A DNA stretch of 64,000 nt from an uncultured Xanthomonas sp. GTDB lineage: Bacteria; Pseudomonadota; Gammaproteobacteria; Xanthomonadales; Xanthomonadaceae. Every line of letters starts with the position of its first letter. Within the stretch, counting starts at the first letter, position 1. The notes beneath the pieces were generated by a model. That model was not told where the DNA came from. It did not search any database and was given only the letters and a program-made list of their open reading frames with translations. Shown here one piece after another: positions 7,201 to 16,371 of the stretch. The stretch covers positions 62,001 through 126,000 of the forward strand of contig CALTTS010000007.1 in assembly GCA_943912265.1 (NCBI GenBank), in the 5' to 3' direction. A program made the position numbers and the translations under genes.

Positions 7201-9651
7201 TCACTTGCCCGCGGGCGCGGCCTGTGCGGCGGCCTGCGCCGGCGCATCGGCCGGCTTGCGCTCCAGGCCGAACCAGCTGCGCCAGCCGCCGCTCTGCGCC
7301 TGCTCGCCGCCTTCGGTGGCGGCCGGGTCGGCGCCCTCCTCGATCGGCATCGGCGCCGTGCACGGAGCGTACTGCGGCGCGAAACCGGCCACGAACGGGA
7401 ACTGCCGCGCGCCGGGACAGGCCGGATCCGTGCTCGCCGTCCCGGTCGCTTCCACCCACTGCCAGTCCATGCCCTTGCCGGACACCCGCAGCGGTGCGCT
7501 GGGCAGGCGCGCGAAGATGCCCGACCACACCCGCATCGCGCCGGTGGCGCCGTACAGGCCGGTCTGCTCGTTCTGGTCGTTGCCCATCCACACCACGGCG
7601 AGGTGGTCGCCGGTGAAGCCGGCGAACCAGCTGTCGCGGCCGTCGTTGGAGGTGCCGGTCTTGCCGGCCGGCGACAAGCGGCCGAGGCCGTCGGCGATCA
7701 GCTGGTGCGCGGTGCCGCCGGTGACCACCTGCTGCATCGCCACGCCGATCAGGTTGGCGGCCACCGAATCGCCCGCCTGGGCCGGCGCCGGCGCCTTGTC
7801 GTAGCGCTTGAGCAGCTTGCCCTGCGGATCGAGCACGCCGCGCACCGCATGCAGCGGCTGGATCTCGCCGCCGGAGGCGAGGAACTGGTACAGCTGCGCC
7901 ATCGCATACGGGCTCTGGTCGGTGGAGCCGAGCAGCAGTGAGGGGTTGGCGTCGGCATCCAGCCCGGCCAGCACGTGGATCAGCTGCGCCACCCGCTCCG
8001 GCCGGACCTGCATGCCCAGGCGCACCGTGGCCTGGTTGTAGGAATGGGCCAGCGCGTCCACCACCCGCACCGTGCCGTGGCTGCGGTGGTCGGAATTGTC
8101 CGGCGTCCAGTTGCGGCCCTTGTCCAGCTGCACGGTGACCGGCACGTCGTCGATCCAGCTGGCCAGCGACCAGCGCTCCGGCTGGGCCAGCGCGAGCAGG
8201 TAGATGAACGGCTTGATCAGCGAACCGACCGGGCGCTGCGCATCCAGCGCGCGGTCGAAGCCGGGCCTGTCCGGCTGGGCGCTGCCGACCACGGCCAGCA
8301 CGTCGCCGTCATGCACGTCGGTCAGCACCAGGCCGGCCTGCAGCGGCGGCCGCTTGCCCACCTGCAGCGACTTGACCGTGCGCATCACCGCGCCTTCGGC
8401 ATAGGCCTGCGCGGACGGCGACATGCCGGTCAGCACGCTCAGGCCGGCGCCCTGCAGCGCATCCTCGGGGTAGTCGCGGGCCAGCTGGCGGCGGACCAGG
8501 TCGACGTAGGCCGGGAAGCGGTTGGCGGCGACGATGCCGGGCTCGCGGGTGATGCCCAGCGGCGCGGCCTTGGCCTTGGCATAGGCCGCGTCGTCGAGCA
8601 GGCCGGTTTCGTGCATCTTCGCCAGCGCGAAATTGCGGCGCGCGGTCGCGCGCTCCGGGTTGCGCCGCGGGTCGTAGTACGAAGGCCCCTTCACCAGCCC
8701 GATCAGCAGCGCGATCTGCTCGTCGCTGAGCGAGCCCAGGTCGCGCCCGAACCAGAACTCGGCACCCGACGCCACGCCGTGGATCGCCTGGCTGCCGTGC
8801 TGGCCCAGATACACCTGGTTGAGGTAGGCCTCCAGGATGGTGCGCTTGTCGTAGCGCGCCTCCATGATCAGCGCGTACAGCACCTCGTTGAACTTGCGGG
8901 TGAGGGTCTGCTCCTTGCCGATGCCGAGCAGGCCGCTGCGCGCCAGCTGCTGGGTCAAGGTGCTGGCGCCCTGCTTGACGTGGCCGCCGGACTTGACCAT
9001 CAGCCACAGCGCGCGCGCCATGCCGCTCAGGTCGATGCCGTGGTGGTACTTGAAGTCGCGGTCTTCCACCGCCTGCAGCCCGGTGACCAGCAGGTCGGGC
9101 ACCTCGTCCACCCGCACCAGCCGTCGCTCCTCCTGCTTCTGGCCGTACAGCGTGGCGATGCGGGCCGGATCCAGCCGCGCGGCGCGCAAGGCCTTCTTCG
9201 AATCGGCATCGCGCAGGCCGGCCACCCGGCTGCCGGACAGCGTCACCTCGATGCGTCGCGCCGGCACCTTGCCGTCCACGTCGATGAAACCGCGGTTGGA
9301 AATCACGAAACGGCCGCCATTGCGCACGTAGCTGCCCGGGGCCTTGGCCGTCGCGTCCTCGTGGTAGGACGCCGCGTCCAGCTCGGTCTTCAGCGTGGCC
9401 GCATCCATCGCCAGTCCGGGCGAGAGATCCAGCGGCCGCCCATAGACGCGCGTGGGCACCTGCCAGCGCAGCTCGCCGAAACGCAGCGTCACCTGATGGT
9501 TCAGGTACAGCACGTAGGGGATCATGAAGCCCAGCCCCAGCGCGACCGCCGCCAGCCCCCAGGTGATCAGCCGCCGGCGCCACTCGGGCGAACCCTCGTC
9601 GCCGTCTTCGTCGTCGAACTCTTCGGGGTCGTAGTCGTAGCGTCTGGGCAC
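7201..9651 (-). CDS. mrcB: Penicillin-binding protein 1B (bifunctional glycosyltransferase/transpeptidase)
   Basis: An 816-residue class A PBP. It has an acidic cytoplasmic tail, one membrane helix (about residues 29-50), a UB2H-like segment (about 65-150), then a GT51 domain with catalytic Glu196 in AVEDRDFKYHHG and the GASTLTQQLARS motif near 229-239. The transpeptidase domain has Ser477-x-x-Lys480 (GSLIKPF), Ser537-Tyr-Asn, and Lys664-Thr-Gly (AGKTGTSNDGRDSWF). All catalytic motifs are intact. It polymerises and cross-links peptidoglycan at the inner membrane. Expected regulation by LpoB cannot be judged here. Confidence 0.95.
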   Translation of the reverse strand: MPRRYDYDPEEFDDEDGDEGSPEWRRRLITWGLAAVALGLGFMIPYVLYLNHQVTLRFGELRWQVPTRVYGRPLDLSPGLAMDAATLKTELDAASYHEDATAKAPGSYVRNGGRFVISNRGFIDVDGKVPARRIEVTLSGSRVAGLRDADSKKALRAARLDPARIATLYGQKQEERRLVRVDEVPDLLVTGLQAVEDRDFKYHHGIDLSGMARALWLMVKSGGHVKQGASTLTQQLARSGLLGIGKEQTLTRKFNEVLYALIMEARYDKRTILEAYLNQVYLGQHGSQAIHGVASGAEFWFGRDLGSLSDEQIALLIGLVKGPSYYDPRRNPERATARRNFALAKMHETGLLDDAAYAKAKAAPLGITREPGIVAANRFPAYVDLVRRQLARDYPEDALQGAGLSVLTGMSPSAQAYAEGAVMRTVKSLQVGKRPPLQAGLVLTDVHDGDVLAVVGSAQPDRPGFDRALDAQRPVGSLIKPFIYLLALAQPERWSLASWIDDVPVTVQLDKGRNWTPDNSDHRSHGTVRVVDALAHSYNQATVRLGMQVRPERVAQLIHVLAGLDADANPSLLLGSTDQSPYAMAQLYQFLASGGEIQPLHAVRGVLDPQGKLLKRYDKAPAPAQAGDSVAANLIGVAMQQVVTGGTAHQLIADGLGRLSPAGKTGTSNDGRDSWFAGFTGDHLAVVWMGNDQNEQTGLYGATGAMRVWSGIFARLPSAPLRVSGKGMDWQWVEATGTASTDPACPGARQFPFVAGFAPQYAPCTAPMPIEEGADPAATEGGEQAQSGGWRSWFGLERKPADAPAQAAAQAAPAGK

Positions 9652-9744
9652 GGGGATGCGAGAATGTGAAGTTCCGCGAGTCTAGCGCAGCCGTCCGGGA
9701 CGGCGGCAGGCGCCAGACCCGCTGCTCAGCCGGAGTTGCACAAG

Positions 9745-11871
9745 ATGCCCATATCGCTGTCCGACGCACGCTACTGGTCCCTGCACGCCCTGGGCCTGCT
9801 GCGTCGCGCCTGGGTCAGCCTCCGCACACGCGGCTGGCGTGCGACCCTGCAGCGTGCCGGGCAAGTGGCAGGGCGGCACCTGCAGCGACAGCCTGCGACC
9901 GCGCCGCTGTATCTGCCGTCCGAGCGCAGGTTCGAGCCTTTCGCGGTGCCGTTCTCGGCCATGCCCACGGCCAGCATCGTCATCCCCGTCTACAACCATG
10001 CCGACCAGACCCTGGCCTGCCTGCGTGCCCTGGCTGAACATCCACCGCGGACGCCGGTGGAAATCATCGTGTCCGACGACGGCTCCAGCGATGCGACCCA
10101 ACCGTGGCTTGCCCGGATCGAGGGCCTGCGCTACCACCGACGCACAGAGAACGGCGGCTTCATCGCGGCCTGCAACGAGGGTGCGGCACTGGCACGCGGC
10201 CGCTACCTCGTGTTCCTGAACAACGACACCATTCCCCAGCCAGGCTGGCTGGACGCCTTGCTCGGAACCTTTGCCGACCACCCCGAAGCCGGGCTGGTCG
10301 GAGCCAAGCTGGTCTACCCTTCCGGCCTCCTGCAGGAAGCCGGCGGCGTGGTCTTTTCCGACGGCTCGGCCTGGAACTACGGCCGCTTCGACGCACCGGA
10401 CGACCCCCGCTATTCCAGCCTGCGCGAGGCAGACTACTGCTCGGGCGCGGCCCTGGCCATTCCCGCCGCACTGTTCTCGCAGCTGGGCCGATTCGATGCC
10501 CGCTATGCGCCGGCCTATTACGAGGACACCGACCTGGCCTTCGCGGTGCGCGCCAGCGGCCACCGCGTGCTGTACCAACCCGCCGCCTGTGTGGTCCACC
10601 TGGAAGGTGTCACCGCGGGCACCGATACCGGCGGCGGCATCAAGGCCTACCAGGCCATCAACCGCGCGGTATTCGCGGACAAGTGGCGGCAGGCCCTGCC
10701 AGACCAGCTGCCGCCATCCAGCCTGCCCACACCGTCCCGCCTCCACCGCGGCCGGCACCAGGTGCTGCTGATCGATGCACAGTTCCCCTGGCCAGACCGG
10801 GATTCGGGTTCGTTGCGCGTCTGCAACCTGATGCAATTGCTGATCCGGGAAGGCGCACACGTGGTTTTCGTCCCCGCCGACGGTGGCAGCCCGGATGACC
10901 CTGGTCTTGCCAGACTGCGCGCATTGGGCGTCGAGGTGTGGCATTCCCCATGGCTGCACGGCATGTCGGCCTGGCTGCGCGAACACGGCCCCCGTTTCGA
11001 TGCGGTGATGCTGTCGCACTGGCAGGTGGCGCAGGCATTCATGCCGCTGCTGCGGCGCCATGCGCCCCGGGCACGGCGACTGTTCGATACCGTGGACCTG
11101 CATTACCTGCGCGAACGACGTGCGGCCGAACTGACCGGCGATCCACTCCTGCTCCGCACGGCCGAACGCACCCGACGCAACGAATTGCGGCTGGTCCGGG
11201 ACTGCGACACGACATTGGTCGTCAGCCCGTTGGAAAAGGAACTGCTGAACAGCGAGGTTCCCGACGCCAAGGTCGAGATACTCTCCAACCTGCACGCCGT
11301 GGCCGGGACCGGGCAGCCTTTCGCGCAGCGCCATGACCTGATGTTCGTCGGCAACTTCCGCCATCCGCCGAACGTCGACGCGATGCTCTGGTTCGGCGAG
11401 CAGGTGTTTCCGCTGCTGCGCACGCTGCTTCCGGGCGTCGTCGTGCATTGCATCGGTGCCGAACCCCCACCTGCGGTCCGCGCCTTGGCACAGAGCGAGG
11501 GCATCGTGGTGCACGGCCACGTTCCCGACCTGACGCCATATCTCGATGGCGTCCGCGTGACGGTAGCACCGCTGCGCTACGGCGCCGGAGTCAAGGGCAA
11601 GGTCAACCAGAGCATGGCGCATGGACAGCCGGTCGTGGCCACGCCGTGCGCGGTCGAGGGCATGTACCTGCGCGATGGCGAAGACGTGCTGATCGCCGAC
11701 ACGGCTGAGTCCTTCGCCCAGTCGGTGGCGCGCCTGTATCTCGACGAGACCTTGTGGCTGCGTCTGGCCCGTGGCGGCCGGGAAAACGTCGCCCGCCATT
11801 TCTCGTTCGATGTCGCGCGTCCGGTGGTGCGGCAAGTGTTCGGCCTGGATCAGCCGCTTCGTTCAACCTGA
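9745..11871 (+). CDS. Two-domain glycosyltransferase (GT2 fused to GT4-like)
   Basis: A 708-residue protein with two glycosyltransferase modules. The N-terminal half is GT-A/GT2: SIVIPVYNHADQTLACL, the nucleotide-binding IIVSDDGSSD, LVFLNNDTIPQPGWLDAL and YYEDTDLAFAVRASG. The C-terminal half (from about residue 335) looks like a GT-B family 4 enzyme: LMFVGNFRHPPNVDAMLWFG and VTVAPLRYGAGVKGKVNQSM. The ATG at 9745 has a good upstream GGAG; a TTG at 9736 is possible. Such proteins usually build O-antigen or capsule sugars, but no polysaccharide cluster is nearby. Base composition is slightly less GC-rich than its neighbours. Confidence 0.88.
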   Translation: MPISLSDARYWSLHALGLLRRAWVSLRTRGWRATLQRAGQVAGRHLQRQPATAPLYLPSERRFEPFAVPFSAMPTASIVIPVYNHADQTLACLRALAEHPPRTPVEIIVSDDGSSDATQPWLARIEGLRYHRRTENGGFIAACNEGAALARGRYLVFLNNDTIPQPGWLDALLGTFADHPEAGLVGAKLVYPSGLLQEAGGVVFSDGSAWNYGRFDAPDDPRYSSLREADYCSGAALAIPAALFSQLGRFDARYAPAYYEDTDLAFAVRASGHRVLYQPAACVVHLEGVTAGTDTGGGIKAYQAINRAVFADKWRQALPDQLPPSSLPTPSRLHRGRHQVLLIDAQFPWPDRDSGSLRVCNLMQLLIREGAHVVFVPADGGSPDDPGLARLRALGVEVWHSPWLHGMSAWLREHGPRFDAVMLSHWQVAQAFMPLLRRHAPRARRLFDTVDLHYLRERRAAELTGDPLLLRTAERTRRNELRLVRDCDTTLVVSPLEKELLNSEVPDAKVEILSNLHAVAGTGQPFAQRHDLMFVGNFRHPPNVDAMLWFGEQVFPLLRTLLPGVVVHCIGAEPPPAVRALAQSEGIVVHGHVPDLTPYLDGVRVTVAPLRYGAGVKGKVNQSMAHGQPVVATPCAVEGMYLRDGEDVLIADTAESFAQSVARLYLDETLWLRLARGGRENVARHFSFDVARPVVRQVFGLDQPLRST

Positions 11872-12088
11872 GGCGTTACCCGATTTTCAGCCCCAAGAAC
11901 GGCTCGGCCCATCGATCCGTCCTTGGACATGGGCCACGGTGCTCGTCGGCCATCCAGGGAATGCCGCATCACGCCAGGGTTCACGAGGATGGATTGACTG
12001 CCCGCTCGCCTCTCCTCCAACCGCACCGGAGCCTAGCAGATCGCGCATCTGCTCAGTGCGGCCGGGAACGATACGGTCAACGGATCGC

Positions 12089-12946
12089 TCATGCGTTTCC
12101 CGGCCATGCGCATGGCTGCCATGTCCCGGCATCGGGGCGGAACGGGCGCGGTTCCACGCCGAGCGCGGACACCGCCACGCCGTTGTCGGCGACCAGATCG
12201 GCATCGAGCCGGCCCAGCGGCCCGCGCAGCGACGGCAGCAGGGCGGCGGCGGCACGCAGCGCCGGGCGCGGCACGGGCAGCGGCAGCGTCCACATGCCCA
12301 GGCTCGCGCGCACGCGCTCGAACATCGCCCGGTACGACAGGCGCTCGCCGCCGCCGATCTCGACGATGCGGCCTTCGGCCCCGCCATCGCGCACGGCGGC
12401 GAGCGCGGCCAGCGCCACGTCCTCGGCATGCACCGGCTGGCGCAGGCCGGATGCGTGCGGCAGCGGGAACATGCGGGTGCGCCTCGCCATCCGCGCGACC
12501 GGAGTCAGGTTCCGGTCGATGCCGGCGCCGTAGATCATCGTCGGCCGCAGGATCGTCCAGGCGATGCCCAGCCGCCCGCACTGCGCGATCAGGGCATCCT
12601 CGCCGGCCCGAAGCCGGGCGGACAGCGCGCGCTCGGCCTCGATGGACGAATCGCGCTTGCTGACCGCGCTCATCGAACTGGTGGCAACCAGCCGCCGTGC
12701 GGCGACGCCGTCGAACCCGGCCAGCCAGCGCGCCAGGCCGTCCATCGGCCCGAAGCTGACGAGGGCGCCGGCCTCGGACAACGCGGACGGCGGCGGATCG
12801 CGCCACAGGTCCGCCTGCAGCCAGGTTTCGCCCGGCGCGGCCGCGCGCATGCCGCGCCCGACCAGGACCCGCGGCACCGTGCCCGCCAGATGCCGGCGCA
12901 CGTACAGGCCGACCTGGCTGCTGGCACCGGTGACGAAAATGGACAT
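12089..12946 (-). CDS. NAD-dependent epimerase/dehydratase-like protein
   Basis: A 285-residue Rossmann protein. The dinucleotide motif TGASSQVG lies near the N-terminus (MSIFVTGASSQVGLYVRRH), followed by LVATSSMSAVSKRD, the ILRPTMIYGAGID segment and a sugar-epimerase-like VHAEDVALAALAAV. The classical Tyr-x-x-x-Lys pair is not evident after the serine-rich strand, so it is an atypical member and may bind rather than convert its substrate. The start at 12946 is chosen because it places the Rossmann motif at the N-terminus; the frame stays open upstream without protein-like sequence. Confidence 0.75.
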   Translation of the reverse strand: MSIFVTGASSQVGLYVRRHLAGTVPRVLVGRGMRAAAPGETWLQADLWRDPPPSALSEAGALVSFGPMDGLARWLAGFDGVAARRLVATSSMSAVSKRDSSIEAERALSARLRAGEDALIAQCGRLGIAWTILRPTMIYGAGIDRNLTPVARMARRTRMFPLPHASGLRQPVHAEDVALAALAAVRDGGAEGRIVEIGGGERLSYRAMFERVRASLGMWTLPLPVPRPALRAAAALLPSLRGPLGRLDADLVADNGVAVSALGVEPRPFRPDAGTWQPCAWPGNA

Positions 12947-13553
12947 GGACGGGAGGGCACGGAATGGAGACAGGGCGACATGATAAGCGGCGACCTCGCC
13001 GGATCGCGGTCCCGAAGCGGTCGGCGGGCAATGCAGACCAACGGCATCCGGCACCGACGCCGCGGGGACGGACCTGCATCTGGCGACGGGGAAGCCGGCA
13101 AACCGCATGCACCGGCCGCGCCCGCGCGCAGGACTGGGCCACCCATCCGCTCCGGCATGGCCGCCACGGCCCGGGTGTCCCGCCGTCCCCGGGCGCTTCA
13201 CGAAAACCGGCCGACGGCGGGCGAGCGATGCGCATGCCCGACCCGCGCCTGCCACGCCGACGATCGACGGACCGGCAATCCGCCCCTGCCGGCAATCGCA
13301 GGAAGCACCGGACGTGAATCGCGGGACCTCGCTGCAAACCGCACGCGGCCGCCTCCATTCGTCTTGCCGCGATGCCCGCACGCGATGCGGCGCCCAAGGC
13401 AATGGCGCGAAAAGATGTCCCGGTGATGCCCCGGCCCGACGCATTGCGCGGGGCGTTCGACGGGCCGCGAGCCGATGGCTCGCGGAAGCTCCCCCGGCCC
13501 GGCCAAGCACGCCGGACGTTCGCACGGGCCGCCGGCTCGCAGGCGGCCCGTGC
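12947..13553. other. 607-bp gap without a supported gene
   Basis: Several frames are open here, but all translate to arginine/proline-rich sequence typical of non-coding GC-rich DNA. I see no convincing ribosome site, RNA gene or terminator. It probably contains the promoter of the leftward epimerase-like gene. Confidence 0.5.
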
Positions 13554-15728
13554 TCACCCCAGCCGCACGGCGTCCTCCACGCCGGGCAGGGCGTCGAGCT
13601 TGCCCAGCAGCATCGACAGCTGGCCGTAGTCGGCCACGCGCAGGCGCAGGCGGAAGCGCGCGCGGCCGCTGTCGCGCAGGGCTTCGCTGTGGATGTCGAG
13701 CACGTGCGCGTCGGCCTGGGCGATCAGGTTGGTGACGTCCTTGAGCAGCCACTTGCGGTCGGCGGCGGTGATCTGCACGTCCACCTCGTAGCCGCCGCCG
13801 GCCTGCCCCCATTCCACCGGCAGCACGCGCTCTGGATGGACGGCGGTCATGCGCCGGAACGAAGCGCAGTCGGCGCGGTGCACGGTCACGCCGCGCCCCT
13901 GGGTGATGTAGCCGGCGATCGGCTCGCCGGCCACCGGGTGGCAGCAGCGCGCCAGCTGCACCAGCAGGTTGCCCACGCCCTGCACGGTGAAGCGCGACTT
14001 GCCGGCCGCCTCCCTGCCGGCGCGGCGCGGCGGCGGGCGCGGGGCGATGTTGGCCGAACCGGCCTCCGGCGCCGGGGCGGGCGCCTTTTCCTGTTCGAGC
14101 AGGGCGCGGCCGACCTGGCTGGGGCCGACGTCGCCGAGCGCGACGGCGATGTACAGCTCGTCCACCGAATCGGCGTGGAAGCGCTTCGCCACCGGCAGCA
14201 GCTCGGCCTGCATCAGCCCGAGCCGGCGCAGTTCGCGGTCGAGCAGTTCGCGCCCGGCCTGCACGTTGCGCGCACGGTCGAGCCTGTGGAACCAGCCGCG
14301 CACCTTGTTGCGCGAACGCGCGCTGGCCAGATAGCCGTTGGCCGGCAGCAGCCAGTCGCGGCGCGGGTCTGGCTCCTTGCCGGTCAGCACTTCCACCCGG
14401 TCGCCGCTGTGCAGCTTCCAGGTCAGCGGCACGATGCGGCCGTTGACCTTGGCGCCGCGGCAACGGTGGCCGACCATCGTGTGCACGTGGTAGGCGAAAT
14501 CCAGTGGCGTGGCGCCCTGTGGCAAATCCACCACCTCGCCCTTGGGCGTGAGCACGTAGACGCGATCCTCGACCAGCTCGGCATCCAGCGCGCCCGCCAG
14601 GCCGTCGGCATCGCCGTCGCGCGCCTGCTCGAGCAACTGGCGCATCCAGTTGATCTTGCGGTCGAAGGCGGCTTCCGAGCCCTTGCCTTCCTTGTAGCGC
14701 CAGTGCGCGGCCACGCCCAGCTCGGCCTGCTCGTGCATCTGCCGGGTGCGGATCTGCACCTCCAGCGTGCGTCCTTCCGGGCCGACCACGGCGGTGTGCA
14801 GCGAGCGGTAATCGTTGGCCTTGGGCCGGGCGATGTAGTCGTCGAACTCGCTCGGGATTGGCAGCCACAGCGCGTGCACCACGCCCAGCGCGGCGTAGCA
14901 GGTGGGCACGTCGGCGACGATCACCCGCACCGCGCGCAGGTCGTAGAGCTGGTCGAAGGCCAGGTGCTTCTTCTGCATCTTCCGCCAGATGCTGTAGATG
15001 TGCTTGGGCCGGCCGCTGACCTCGGCCTCGATGCCGTTGGCCGCCATCGCCTCGCGCAGCGCGGCCTTCACCGATTCCAGGTAGCGCTCGCGCTCGACCC
15101 GGCGCTCGTCCAGCTCGCGGGCGATGTGCTTGTAGGTGTCCGGCTCGAGGAAGCGGAACGCCAGGTCCTCCAGCTCCCACTTCAGCTGCCAGATGCCGAG
15201 CCGGTTGGCCAGCGGCGCATGGATGTCGCGGGTCAGCTGGGCCAGCGCGCGCCGCTCCGGGCCGTCGGGCCGGTGCGTGGCGGCCCGCAAGCAGGCCAGC
15301 TGCCGCGCCAGCAGGATCGGCACCACGCGCAGGTCATGGACGATGGACAGCAGCAGCCGGCGCAGGCCCTCGCTGTTGCGCCCGGCCTCGCGCCCGGCGT
15401 GCAGCGCCCACACCTGGTCGGCCGCGTCCTGGCCGTCGAGCAGGCCGGCGACCGCCTCGCGGTGGTGCGCCAGCGCCGGCACCACCGCGGCGCGCAGGCC
15501 GGGCAGGTCGAACAGCAGCGCCGCCGTCACCGTCGATTCGTCGGCGGCCAGCGTGTCCAGCGCGTCGAGCATGTCGGCGATCACCGGCCACGGCGCATGC
15601 GCCAGGCCGTCCGCTTCCGGCGCCGCGGCGGCCGCCCGCAGCAGCGCCTCGCGGACGGGCGCGCCGAGCACCTTCGCGGACGGGCGCGCCAGCAGATCGG
15701 CCAGGCTGTCGGGGAACGGAACGGTCAC
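13554..15728 (-). CDS. relA: (p)ppGpp synthetase RelA
   Basis: A 724-residue RSH protein. The N-terminal hydrolase domain is degenerate: the His-Asp motif is absent around FDLPGLRAAVVPALAHHRE, as expected for RelA rather than SpoT. The synthetase domain carries YDLRAVRVIV, the acidic EFDDYIARPKANDYRSLHT and EVQIRTRQMHEQAELG. A TGS domain (RVYVLTPKGEVVDLPQG) and a C-terminal ACT domain follow. It makes the stringent-response alarmone at stalled ribosomes. The start is a GTG at 15728, with 58 bp to the divergent exported-protein gene. Confidence 0.95.
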   Translation of the reverse strand: MTVPFPDSLADLLARPSAKVLGAPVREALLRAAAAAPEADGLAHAPWPVIADMLDALDTLAADESTVTAALLFDLPGLRAAVVPALAHHREAVAGLLDGQDAADQVWALHAGREAGRNSEGLRRLLLSIVHDLRVVPILLARQLACLRAATHRPDGPERRALAQLTRDIHAPLANRLGIWQLKWELEDLAFRFLEPDTYKHIARELDERRVERERYLESVKAALREAMAANGIEAEVSGRPKHIYSIWRKMQKKHLAFDQLYDLRAVRVIVADVPTCYAALGVVHALWLPIPSEFDDYIARPKANDYRSLHTAVVGPEGRTLEVQIRTRQMHEQAELGVAAHWRYKEGKGSEAAFDRKINWMRQLLEQARDGDADGLAGALDAELVEDRVYVLTPKGEVVDLPQGATPLDFAYHVHTMVGHRCRGAKVNGRIVPLTWKLHSGDRVEVLTGKEPDPRRDWLLPANGYLASARSRNKVRGWFHRLDRARNVQAGRELLDRELRRLGLMQAELLPVAKRFHADSVDELYIAVALGDVGPSQVGRALLEQEKAPAPAPEAGSANIAPRPPPRRAGREAAGKSRFTVQGVGNLLVQLARCCHPVAGEPIAGYITQGRGVTVHRADCASFRRMTAVHPERVLPVEWGQAGGGYEVDVQITAADRKWLLKDVTNLIAQADAHVLDIHSEALRDSGRARFRLRLRVADYGQLSMLLGKLDALPGVEDAVRLG

Positions 15729-15786
15729 GGGTGTCGCGGAAAACGGAGGCGCCTACACTAGCCCGCATCCGTCCCGAGGAACAGCC

Positions 15787-16329
15787 ATGCCCCGCTTCCG
15801 CCCGCTCGCCGCTGCCGCCGTGTTCGCCCTTGCCTGCGCCGCACAGCCCGCCCTCGCCCAGGTCGCCGGCGCCGACCTGCAGACGCAGATGACGCCCGAG
15901 CAGTTCAAGGCCGCCGGCCTGGACAAGCTGTCGGGTAAGGAACTGTCGGCCCTCAACGCATGGCTGCAGGGCAAGGTGCAGGCCGAAAGCTCCCAGGCGG
16001 CCGAACAGGCGCGCAGGGAAACCGCGCAGCAGATCGAAAAGGCCAAGGAGGAAGGCCGCCAGGAGGTGATCGTCAAGAACCGCGGCTTCTTCGACTTCGG
16101 CTCGAGCGAGCCGATCACCGGCCATCTGGTCGGCCGCTTCGACGGCTTCGGCAAGGGCAACACCTACACGCTCGACAACGGCCAGGTGTGGGAACAGAGC
16201 GAGGCCGCCTCGCTGGCCGGCGTGCACAAGACCGGCCCCGCGGTGTCGATCAAGCCGGGCATCGGCGGCGTCTGGTACATGAAGGTCGAGGGCTACAACA
16301 CCACCGCCAAGGTGCGCCGGATCAAGTGA
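15787..16329 (+). CDS. Exported protein of unknown function
   Basis: A 180-residue protein with a clear Sec signal peptide (LAAAAVFALACAAQPALA, cleavage near residue 24). An Ala/Gln/Glu-rich helical segment follows (QAESSQAAEQARRETAQQIE, probably a coiled coil), then a C-terminal beta-rich domain (GHLVGRFDGFGKGNTYTLDN; VWYMKVEGYNTTAKVRRIK). The start has a GAGGA Shine-Dalgarno eight bases upstream. The C-terminal domain resembles small periplasmic domains seen in xanthomonad hypothetical proteins, but I cannot name the family. It is divergent from relA. Confidence 0.7.
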   Translation: MPRFRPLAAAAVFALACAAQPALAQVAGADLQTQMTPEQFKAAGLDKLSGKELSALNAWLQGKVQAESSQAAEQARRETAQQIEKAKEEGRQEVIVKNRGFFDFGSSEPITGHLVGRFDGFGKGNTYTLDNGQVWEQSEAASLAGVHKTGPAVSIKPGIGGVWYMKVEGYNTTAKVRRIK

Positions 16330-16371
16330 CATCGGTCCGGCGGCGGTGCCGCTGCGCTTCGCGGGGTTTCC

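Noticed and set aside
9745..11871. Glycosyltransferase considered as two genes or part of a transferred sugar cluster
   Set aside because: The frame is continuous with both domains intact and ordinary housekeeping genes on both sides; no mobile element marks are present.
12964..13317. Plus-strand frame in the gap between the epimerase-like gene and relA
   Set aside because: Arg/Pro/His-rich sequence without a ribosome site; typical background.
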